Translations under genes and position numbers: made by a program
In this document: piece by piece, positions 41,601 through 53,600 of the stretch
How the letters are laid out: each line of letters starts with the position of its first letter
How positions within the stretch are numbered: the first letter of the stretch is position 1
The notes under the pieces: model-generated
What the model saw: the letters and a program-made list of their open reading frames with translations, nothing else
Told to the model about the DNA's origin: nothing
Databases searched by the model: none
DNA from: Liolophura sinensis
Lineage: Eukaryota; Mollusca; Polyplacophora; Chitonida; Chitonidae
DNA length: 64,000 nt
Direction of reading: 5' to 3'
Assembly (NCBI RefSeq): GCF_032854445.1
Contig: NC_088302.1
Span: forward strand, 47,284,645-47,348,644

Positions 41601-44600
41601 GTAACTGTTGTGTATGTATATGTCGGTTTTTGATCTGCAAACAGTTTCTTGTCTTATACAATGTAGTGAATTTCACGGCTAGAATGTATAAGGGTTTTTT
41701 TTAAAATAAAAAATGATGTTTGCTTTGTCTATTCATTTCCTTTTTATCACTCACACACCACTTCCATCTGGGCTTTTTTTTCTGGGCTCACAGAGTCTGT
41801 AACCTTATAAGGCAACTTGTACAGTCCAAAAGAGACGCCATCCATGAACATCATAAAAAACGGTAGTGATGATTTTATTCAACGTTTTGTCTACTTTACG
41901 CTTCGACGCCTGCCCAGTGGATGTTGTAAACTGTTCACCACCACGTGAAAAAATCTGCTAACTGTCCAGTGGAGACATAAAAACTTAACAAGACTTGATA
42001 TTCTGGAGAAAAACTCCCAACACGTTTAAGATGTGCTCAAGAGTCTTTGAACAAATCTTGGCAAAGAGTTGATAACTCTGCATTCTCTGCATGAAAGCTG
42101 TTGGCGTGGCTTTATTGAACATCTTGTAATGATTTTGACAGCTATGACTAGATACAGGGTGTAGCGAAGAGACGGCTCACTGTACGAGTTTTTGTTTTTT
42201 CGTATTTCACATATAACCACAGCTATACGCCAGCTGTCACTACAAAGATTTATTTATTTATTGATTGGTGTTTTACGCCGTACTCAAGAATAATTCACTT
42301 ATACGACGGCGGTCAGTATTATGGTCGGAAGAAACCGTACAGAGCCCGGCGGAAACCCACGACCATCCGCAGGTTGCTGAAGACCTTCCCAAGTACGGCT
42401 GGAGAGGAATCCAGCATAAGCTGGACTTGAACTCACAGCGACCGCATTGATGAGAGGCTCCTGGGCCTTTACACTGCGTTAGTGCGCTAACCTACTGAGC
42501 CACTGAGGCCCGTCACTACAATAAACCCCTAATTTGTAATTCCACGACTTTTTCATATAAATTCGTAATGTTAAAAAATTGAAAATTCCATGATAGCAGC
42601 TTCTTTAGGAAGAATACCAATGTATTCAATGTACCAATGTACAATTCCATGTAAACGCCCACCCATTTATTTCCATTTTATACAATTATCGATATATACT
42701 TCTAATGAAGGAAAGAGTGTTGTCAGGCAAATCCACACTGTAGGATTGAGCGTGGGGTATAAGGTGTAGAGAACAAACTTGCAGCACAAGACAGCAAGAG
42801 CAATTTATAAAGAGGTTTTTCCTGGAAAATTTCGAACAGGAAAGACCACATGTTTCGAAATTTTCCAAGTACTCTTGTTCTCTCTTTGCACCCTTATCGT
42901 TTTCTCTTACTCGTCTAGTGGGGCATACATCTGATGCCTGAGTTTTCTGCTACAAATTGCAGTTTTGAAGTGGATCATATATTTTACATATTAAAATCTC
43001 ACCAAACTCATTAAATGATAGACATATCATGAAATCAATTTACTAGCACCACACTTTCAAGTATACTAAAATATGAACATCAGTATATTTGTTTTAATTG
43101 TACTTATTCCATTCAATGCTTCTGGCAAAATTAAGAATATAAAGTACATTCGACTGAGAACAAATACGCATTAAATGTTACGTGAGCACTCTTGATTTAG
43201 TGTTTCCCTTAAGATGGAGCAACTATGACGTGTTTCCAATAAAGAAAAAAACACCATGATGACAGCTGACAAAAAGCACAGGCACTTGACAGTTATGTGC
43301 CCCTTGCTGGGTAGTCCCTCACTGTCAAGCTTTGCGTTGAATGCTCCTCCAAACTGTTGATAAGGAAATAAGGAAATAGGGATTGAGACATTACAGATGT
43401 TTATTGAGCATGCTGAAGATTGCTGACTGATCCGTGAAGTGGCTTGTGCAGTTCTGATATATTGAAGACCTGGGCTGTGTTAACAATATTGTTTTTATAC
43501 TGTCATGCAAACGTTGCAAACAACTGTAAATGTACAAAGCCCGCTTGCACAAGAGATTGTACGGAAAGGACCCTGCAGCTGAGTATACAACTGATTGTAA
43601 AAACAAGTGGCGTCTCTTGCACAAAGGAATTGTTAAGCGATTGTAAATTTTTGAAGTGACAATCGCGATCGTGGGACGAATTTGATTCGAACGTAAAGGT
43701 GGCATGTGTAAATGGACAATGTACCGGTCAATAGCTTTTCTTGCCTTCATTTTCAAGAGAGTTCTACATCATAATGATTCAGTAGCTCACAATAACACTT
43801 GAAAAATGCTATTAACACGTTTTTGAAACAATTACTTTGCAAATCTTTGCAAAACGAGTCTAAATGTACTAACTAACAATCTACTTAAGGCAAGTATTTG
43901 TACTTAGCGTTAATTTTGGGGCGATTGTAAATATTAACAACAGGGTCGAAACGGCTCTAATTTCTGACTGTTAGTTACAACTATCGTGGCTTACAATTCC
44001 TTCATGCAACAGGGTGTCGACTGTATACTCAGGCTACGACCGAGATCTTTTAATCAACTTCGGCTTTCGACCTCTTTGTGCAAGCGGCCCTAGAAAATTT
44101 TCAAAGCTCTATAATTTTAGTGCAAATATTCAGTCAAAAGAATCGGACATAAATTATCATTGGATTTTTAGCTGATATCCTGTTGTCTCTGGATTCCTCT
44201 ACAGAAAATATTCCAAACATCATTGGAAATTGTTGACTGCTTCTTTTAACATTTTTCTATCCTAGTTTCGTACTAAATTTTCTTAGTCCTTTGGTGGTTT
44301 GTGTTACATGTCTTTTGGGGAACTGACCTGGATCTTTCTAAAGGGCACTTTTTAACTTTTAATATGTACTTTCGAGACAGTTTTTATTGAACTGAAAGCT
44401 GTCATGACTTTCAAATCCAGGTATAAACAGCCGTAGTTTCACTTCTTTTGCTTTAGTATTGATTTTACTCCTAGAAATCATCTTCATGTATAAAGCAGTC
44501 CTAGCTTCTGGCTGAGCAAACAACTTTACTGAGGTCGCCTAGAAGAATTGATTTCCCATGGAATCGGGAGCATCGTGTCTCTAATGCAATCATATGCTTG

Positions 44601-47600
44601 GTGAATGTTTTATTTCTCAAGCTATCGGCGATAAAATCCAATTTCTGCCTACTTTATCCTCCCCGATTAATATAGTAATATATCTCAATGCTTCTCGTTT
44701 CTAGTCGGCACCAATTTGGGGATTAGTTCGATGACTGTCATTAATGGCTCTTTGTTGGATATTTATGGCCAATAATGTCTTTGAATAAGACATTTGCTTT
44801 GATGGTGACAAATGTTCTTTATATATTTGTTCTGTAAGTGTTGCTAGCGACGCTGAAGGCGATATTTCAAGCGTTGTCATACGCTTACTTAGTAATATCT
44901 TGAAAAGTCTTGTAAGGTCACTGTAGATGACCTGGAGTTAAAACCCTTGGCACTGGAATCTCCAAACTTCTACGCACGTTAATTGCTGGAGGGAAGAATG
45001 ATCGAGGTCATTTCAAGGCTGTGGTCTTTATTTATTTATCGATCAGTGTTTAAATATAAGCGTCATGTCCAATATTCGTCATAACATCGAACTCTAGAAA
45101 TGTTTTCTTGCAGGAATGTTTTCTTATAGGAATACATGGTGTTGGCTAATTTGTGTGTGGACGAAATCTGTGTGTCAGAGCTAAACCTCCGCTTTTTGGC
45201 AGGTAACTGACCGATTTTCCACACGTGACAGATTGATGGAAGGAAACTGTGATCATCAACTGACTTCATGACTGGCGGTCTACACTGCCCAACGAGCTTC
45301 ACTGCAATTACGGGCCCTATAGCTATAAGAGAGAGGGAATCTCAAATATCCCTTGCCCATGACTGGGATTTGATACCTTGTTTGTGTAAGTGATTGAAAA
45401 ACAATCTGAATCCTAGGCAGCTACACTTCTCTTACGTGGTCTCCTTTGAAGAGACAAAGGGCGATGAAGTAACTCATGCAGTAGTCAAACAGTGAAGCAA
45501 ATAATGTTATAATCATTTTTATCGTCAACACCATTAAAATGGCAGCACTTCGAACACTTGATGAGGTAATCAAGTAACCAAATATGTCAACCAGTCTGTC
45601 TGGTAATCATGTTTTGTAGTTAACACCATTGAGAAGGCAACACTTCGAACACTTGACGGGGTAATCAAGTAACCAAATATATCAACCAGTCTGTCTGGTA
45701 ATCATGTTTTGTAGTTAACGCCATTAAGGTGGCAACACTTCGAACACTGGACTTGAACACAAGTCAACCAGTGTGTCTGGTAATCATGTTTTGTAGTTAA
45801 CGCCATTAAGGTGGCAGCACTTCGAACACTTGACTGGGTAATCAAGTAACCAAATATGTCAACCAGTCTATCTGATAATCATATTATGTAGTTAACACCA
45901 TTATGGTGGCAACACTTCGAACACTTGACTTGAACACAAGTAACCAAATATGTCAACCAGTCTGTCTGGTAATCATGTTTTGTAGTTAACGCCATTAAAG
46001 TGGCAGCACTTCGAACACTTGACGGGGTAATCAAGTAACCAAATATGTCAACCAGTGTGTCTGGTAATCATGTTATGTAGTTAACACCATTAAGGTGGCA
46101 ACACTTCGAACACTTGACTTGAACACAAGTAACCAAATATGTCAACCAGTGTGTCTGGTAATCATGTTTTGTAGTTAACGCCAATAAGATGGCAACACTT
46201 CGAACACTTGAGTGGGTAATCAAATAACCAAATATGTCATCCAGTATGTCTGGTATTCATGTTTTGTAGTTAACACCATTTAGGTGGCAACACTTCGAAC
46301 ATCTGGCATGGCAATCACGTAATCATCCAATCAACCAATCTGTCTGGTAATCGTGTTTTATAGTTAAGTCAACACCACTAAAGAAGCAAAGATAATCCCT
46401 CTACACAACAATCAAATAACCCAGGAATCGTCTAATCAACCAGTCTATCTGATAATCATATTTTATAGTGAAGTTAATACAACTAAAGAAGCAAAGAATC
46501 TCTTGACATGATGAAGTCAATCCGTCTCATCTGGTAATCGTTTTTTATAGTTAAGTTAACACCACTAAAGAAGAGAAGGAAATCTCTCGGCATGGGAATC
46601 AAATGACTTAGAAGTCAGCCAGTCTATCCGGAAATCATTTTTATAGTTAACACCACCAATGGAGCAAAGGGAATCTCTTGGGATGAGAATCGAGTGATTT
46701 AGAAGTCAACCAGTAAATCTGGTAATCATCTTTTATATTAAGTTTACACCACCAAAGAAGAAAAGGCAATCTCTCGGCATGGGAATGAAGTGATTTAGTA
46801 GTCAACCAGTCTATCAGGTAATCCTGTTTTATAGTTAAGTTAACACCGCTTAAAAAGTGAAGGGAATCTCTCGGCATGGGCATGACGTGATTGAATAGTC
46901 AACCAGTCTATCTAGTAATCATGTTCTATAGTTAAGTTAACACCACCAAAGAAGAAAAGGCAATCTCTCGGCATGGGAATGAAATGATTTAGTAGTCAAC
47001 CAGTCTATCTAGTAATCATGTTCTATTGTTAAGTTAACACCACCAAAGAAGAAAAGGCAATCTCTCGGCATGGGAATGAAATGATTTAGTAGTCAACCAG
47101 TCTGTCAGGTAATCCTGTTTTATAGTTAAGTTAGCACCACTTAAAAAGCGAAGGGAATCTCTCGACATGGGCATGACGTGATTGAATAGTCAACCAGTCT
47201 ATCTAGTAATCCTGTTTTATAGTTAACACCACCTTTAAAGCGAAGGCAATCTCTCGGTATGGGAATCAAATGATTTAGTAGTCAAGCAGTCTATCGGGTA
47301 ATCATGTTTTATAGTTAAGAACTAACGCCTAAAGAAGAGAAGGGAATCTCTCGGCATGGGAACGAAGTGGTTTGGTAGTGAACCAGTGAATCTGGTAATA
47401 TAGTTAAGTTTACACCACTGAAGAAGAGAAGGGAATCTCTCGGCATGGGAATCAAATGATTTAGTAGTCAAGCAGTCAATCTGGTAATCATGTTTTATAA
47501 TTAATTAAGTTTTATAGCACTAATGAAGCGAAGGGAACCTCTGAACACAACAATCAAGTAAATAACCTGTCAACCAGTTAATTTGGTAATCATGTATAAA

Positions 47601-50600
47601 GATTAAGGCAATTCCCTCAGATGACAAAGAACCGTTAAGCTATTAAAAAACAAAGTAGGTGAGAAATCGATGATATAATCAATCCAGCTGCGCACCAAAT
47701 TAACTTTGTTTCTTTAATGTCATTAATACAGTACTTGATATGATTAAAAACTATACCCACTCCGGTCATACGTGGGAAGCTTTTCCAGCAATCTGCGAAA
47801 GGGGGTGGGTTTTCATGTTTGCTTTTACCAAAATGCTGCTCGTCGTCGTATAAGTAAAATATTCTTCAGTGCGTCAATAAAAAAATGTACAGCTGAAAGG
47901 ATAAAGTGCTTTAAGGATGCATGAAAAGAAACTACGATTTTAAAGGAAATAAAAAATGTTATGACGAAAAAGATGAAAAAAGAAATTAATGTTTGAGATA
48001 ATATGAAATTTCATATCTTAACAATCCCTTTTATTTATACGCATTTTCCACCAAAAGACGGAAATTTTCGGAAATGACGTCAGTAATGAACCCTTGATAA
48101 TCTTAGCGACACTATTTTGGGCCCTTCTCTAACAGTGTTGTTTTGAGATTTGTTATTGTTGACCTCACCTTTGCAGACCACTTAATTTCCGGACTACCCG
48201 CTATGGCCTAAGGAAAACTTTAGTTTAATGCCATTTTATATCCCAAGAAGAAAGCTAAGTTAGTCCTAAAGCACCTGTTTCATCCTTCAATCAGATCTGA
48301 GTTGAGCAGGTTATTGTGTGACATTTCCTAATTTTCGTGTCCGAAGACGCTTTATTTGGGTGGTATTTAACGTAGCCCTTAAGACTTTTTCACTTAAATA
48401 TCTAGTTATTCACAGATGTCTTTCCTAACTTCTTCGTCAACAGTGTTAGATGATAAATGACTTTACATTGATGGGTTTTCGTCTGAAGTATCAACAGATA
48501 GTGTGAAGAAAACAGCATCCTTTCTCTTAAATATAAGAACTATCTGATAGGAGTGTTGCGGAAGAGCGTAAAACACAACACAACGGAGCCTGGCTTTCGT
48601 AAACACCATAAATTAAACAGTAATCTTTGAGTATTCGTGTTATGATGACTTACTAGATACCATGCCACAAACAATGTCGAGCTAGTTAGGATTTTCTTGA
48701 CGTGATATTATCTAAAGTCTGTTGCCAGCCATCCATCAGTCGTGGGTAATTACTATGTCTCTACTAGACAGGATAATTCTATAGGAAACAGCTTTATATC
48801 ATGAGCCATCATTCTCGCCAGCCAATCACCAGCGTGACAAGTCAGAACGCCTGCACGCACGCGTCAAGTCTGGATGTTAATAGACAGATCTCTCTTCACC
48901 TCGTTGTTGACTGTTCTACTTAATATTTCAACAAATTATCACCCTTACTTATCACAGCCACCAACAGCATTTGCTGACACTGACACCATCGCGGAGATAT
49001 TGGCGATATTTGTCCCTGTGGTTCCCAGCTGTGTAACGGTTCTATGCTTCCATTGATACAAATCGAATACAAAAACAAATTTCAGCAGTGACGCTAATCC
49101 CCCACCCCCGCCCCCACCCCCGTCTTCTAATTGTTACAGGCCTATGTGCACATCAGTTCTCTAATTGTAACAGGCCAGACAAGGGCTCATAATTTGACGG
49201 TCCTATGCCCCCACGAAGGACAGTTCATTTTTCGTAGTAAAATATCACTCTCCGGTTAACCTAGGTATGCGCTCAGGGTGACTACCCTGTATAAGTCATA
49301 TTGAATATGAAATGGCTCTAAACTGTAGGTAACAAATAAACTTAGTTAAAAAAAACAAACTAACCATAACCCTGCATGTAAACTTCGTACAGAAATATCA
49401 AACTCTGCTTAACCCGAGGGGATGTTGCCTGCAGTTATCATGTGGAAGAACCAAACAAAACAAGAATCAAAAGAACTCCGTGCAGAAATTTAAGTGTTTA
49501 ATCCGTGACAAGTGACATACATGATAATTCCAGGATAAAGGCAATACTGCTCTTTGATATACTGATAGCCAGGATAAGGGCAATGCTGCTCTTTGATATA
49601 GTGATCTATCTAAGTTTTAATAGGCGACGGAAGCACTGTTGAAAAGCGGGTTGAATTAGCTAATCTCGACATATCCAGGAGAAAGGATAAGAGCTCAAGT
49701 TAAGCAATCACACGAACAGTTAGAATAAAACCTTAACTGAGAAAAGTTGACAACAGGCCAGTGTTTCGTGAGGCCATTTGCCAATTATCACATTGTCATC
49801 GCTGCTTCGGATTTGCTGTTCAGTCTGTATTCTGAAATACAGAACACCATGTTGTGGACACAAATTTCCACCATTTTGACTGATTCCTTCCTCCGCCTTT
49901 GTTACAGTGACTCATCAAGGCAAGTACACCCGTCTGCTACTGAAACACCTGTTTGAGGATCAGCCCTACAACGTCCTGGAAAGGCCGGTCGTGGACGAAT
50001 CGTCCAGCGTTAACGTCACGTTTGGTCTCACCCTACAACAGATCATAGATGTGGTAAGGCTGTTTCCTACCCCGAAGGGGATCTTCTTAGCAAAGACTAA
50101 CTTGTTCTTCAGCTAGTTGACAGTTGACAGCTAGTTGACAATATTAGCTAGTTATGCCATGTTATGTTTTATTTTACTCACACGGCAAGTTTAGGTCACT
50201 GTCAATTATCGGGGGGGGGGGGGGGGAAGGGGAGTGGAGGGTATTATCAGTAGAATCGGTTTCACAATTAGACTGATCGCATCTCACAAATTCGTCTTAC
50301 CACTTTCTCGCATAAACCTGTGATCAGGAGACCAGGCCACAAGATCACAGCCTATATAAACGACGGTTCCCGAAAGCGGGGAATTACTACTCCAATCTTT
50401 GTCAAAACAGACAACTCTAAGACTGAAATCAAATCTATATCATTTTATCCTAAACAAGAGATAGGTATTTAGGGATCAAAATAGTTCAGCTGAAAGTATG
50501 AATCTTAAATTTCTGAGACTGACACCCATGTATTAACTTTTCATTTCATTGTTTTTCCTCGTGAAGTTTGACTGGGCGTGGGGATGATTAACAAGAAAAC

Positions 50601-53600
50601 GCACGGGGACGATATTTCACCACTTGTTTCCTCAATGAGTTCTCAATTGATTGTGAACCACTTAGACGACAAAGACTACACCCATGTATTACGCCAATTC
50701 CTCGAGATATTAATCTCAAAAAATATCTATGTAAAGTCGCTGATGCCTTTATTGCACAGTGGTGCATCGTTTTTAACCCCCCAAACTGGGATTTATTTGA
50801 TCCTCCATGGCTTTGGTTGTGGCTTTACGTCAGGAGTTTTATTCAGGTGCGGTTGGTATACTCCGGGGTCTCCGGTGTTTATCACCCATAAACCTGACCG
50901 CCGTCAAATAGGTCGAAAATTTGTGAGTATCGCGTTCAATACTCACGAAATGAATAAATATTTAAACAGCGACCAAGAAATAGCAAGTGGGTTGTTTTTC
51001 CTTGGCATGGATAATTGATGCTTGGGTAGGGTGTCCGGATTGGTATCCTTGTCATTATAATACTGTCCAGCTTTACATGCCTGGACACGAATACGTGAAA
51101 CTAAGAGAGAAATTCCTCATAAAAGTAAAACTGCACTGACAACCAGTTTATACATCTGGTGATACATGTATTGGTTACAGAAGTAACTACCGATAAGATA
51201 GATTGGTTTAAATTCTTGTCCCAGCTCCAATAAATGCATTGTTATTCGATACTTCGATTTATTTAAAATCTGTTTCAAGAAAGTAAATGAAAAATGGCTG
51301 AAAAGAGTTAGAATAAACCGAAATATCGAATTACAATCTACTGAAGAACGTTTTTTTAAAAACAGAACAGTAACATCAAAATCTTGTCTCAAATATAGGT
51401 AACTAAATACATATCTTAAGTATTTGACAAGTACATAATCATCTGCATTACTTCCTATCCCGTTGTCGTTGTCATGGTTTACCTGTTTGGTTTTCTTGCG
51501 ATGATCTTTGGTGTGTGTTGACCATTTGGCCAGTGTATCCTCTAAACGAGTTTACGGGCAAAACATTTTTATATTAACAGGATGAAAAAAGACAAGTTAT
51601 TCTAACAAACGTCTGGTTGGAGTTGGTGAGTGTTGTGGTAGAGTCCCGTAAAGAAAAAAACCACACAGCACCAGTCTAAATTCAGTTTCATTTGTCTCCC
51701 TTTACGTAGTACATTATGTAGTGAGCAGTCGTCATTGTGCTTTTCCTAGCATGTTTGGTTATATATCTCCTTCCGATTGAACACGGTTGAATATTTTCAA
51801 TTTGACAGTTTGCAAAACAATTCTGACAAGTTAAGACTTAAGAGCTTGTTGACAAGCTAATTTGTTTTTCAGTAAAGGAACAATAGATTGACTTTCGCAA
51901 ATAAGTTTCCTTGTTCCCTATTCTACGCTCATCGTAAGGAGACACACCCTGTCCTTTTCTTCACGGTCCCTTAGATATGTAGTCCTCTATAATTAGTAGT
52001 CATTGTCTTTTCCACGGTTATTTTCTTGACCTTTTCCCGTTTTGTCGTTGTTTTTGGCCTTATATGTATGTCTTACCAGTTTAGAGATGCTACTTCAACC
52101 TGTCGAGGTAATATAAACATTCTAGTTTTGAATTCGTCCATGGATTATATTTTGGGGATTTTTGTATTTAATGTAGTTCCACGATATTTTTTATATTATT
52201 CATTCCAAAATGTTATATACTTTATAACGTGTTGAAGTGTTTGATAAGTTTGATATGTGCTGAAGGTGAAAAAGTTATTTTATGAAAATTTTTCATTTTA
52301 AAGAAGTTAATATTTTGATGTACTGATACATGAAACCCCGCATGAATCTGTATCGACCGGTTGAAGTAAAGATGTTGTTTTTGATGTCCTCTGTATTACG
52401 TTAGTAGCTTTGTAATTTCAGCCAATGAGGTTTCGCACTAGCTAACCACGTGATCACCTGTTAAGATTCAGTTGAGATTCATTTCAATAGGTATGTAGCT
52501 GAAAGCGATTATTTTAGTAATTAGTAATTATATTTATGTTATTACCTGCTGCCTATTTATTTCACAGGACGAAAAGAACCAAATTCTTTACGCAAGTATT
52601 TGGTTAGACATGGTAAGTTGTGAATGGAAAAAACACGTGGCAGTTTTTTTTACAGTGTTAAGTTATGGCTTATCTACTAACATACTCTTTCTACTAACCT
52701 ACCCTGTTCAACTGTTATTAACCAAGTGGGCCTAATATTAACTCGTTTTCTTATCGAATTTTAAAAGGCTACTTTACTTAGTGCACGGATCAAACGAAAC
52801 TAACGTCTTCGAACAACTCTGCTAACCCTTGTATTGACTATATAAAGTCATCTACTGGGTTTCTATTACCTTTAGGCCGATCGGCCATTCCAATCACTTC
52901 TTTCTCTTAATAGGCATATTCCTTCCATAGCAAAGGTCAATTAGTTCTCCAAAATCACTGCTGCACTTAAACTTTGCACTGAGAGATGTGTGAAACACAA
53001 GCTTTATTTCACTACTTTTGACTTTCAAACCGCCTTTACTCTGCCTTGCTGGCTTCTAATATTTTATAGGGCATAGACTACTAGTTCGAACGTTTTTGTT
53101 TCCGTGACAGCATTACTGTCCTCCACTAAGCTGTCATTACACCTTTTTACATCAATCATGTTAAATGAAAAACTAATATTCTTGAGTACGGCGTAAAACA
53201 CTAATCAAATAAATAAATGAAAAACTGATAAACGAAATTGTAGTTAATATGTGGTATGTTGGACAATAATTATGCGTAAACTACAGATGATATTGAAATC
53301 TTCGTTTTCATAAGTAATGAGAATAACACAAGAGTTATAATAATGAAGTCAAGGCATGACCACGTCATTGTAAAAGGTTTGTGAAACCTTTTGCATGTAC
53401 GTGGTAATGCTTCTGCATGACTATTATTATTACTGGACAACTATGAGTCTTAGGCAATATATAACAAAAGAATTGTTCTTTGGTTTGCTTCACTTCTATC
53501 ACAGTTCTTTCTGAGGATCTTCGGAATAGTCAAAACTATTTTAATCTTGTGAGGATAACCTATTTTGACTTGATGAACAAAATCATTGAAAGCCACAACG

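Noticed and set aside
43444-43659. Plus-strand frame with a hydrophobic stretch followed by several cysteines, resembling a small secreted peptide
   Set aside because: It has no ATG at its start (it opens with TTG), a longer frame covers the same DNA on the other strand, and the cysteines come from repeated tgtaaa-type phrases. No evidence for a gene.
45520-47600. CRISPR-like appearance of regularly spaced repeats
   Set aside because: The window is eukaryotic, units are contiguous without unique spacers, and both halves of the unit are repeated.
50578-51018. 146-codon ORF in intron 2
   Set aside because: Its second half is a SINE-like 3' segment and the first half has no motif. It lies between exon 2 and exon 3a without matching phase or family sequence.
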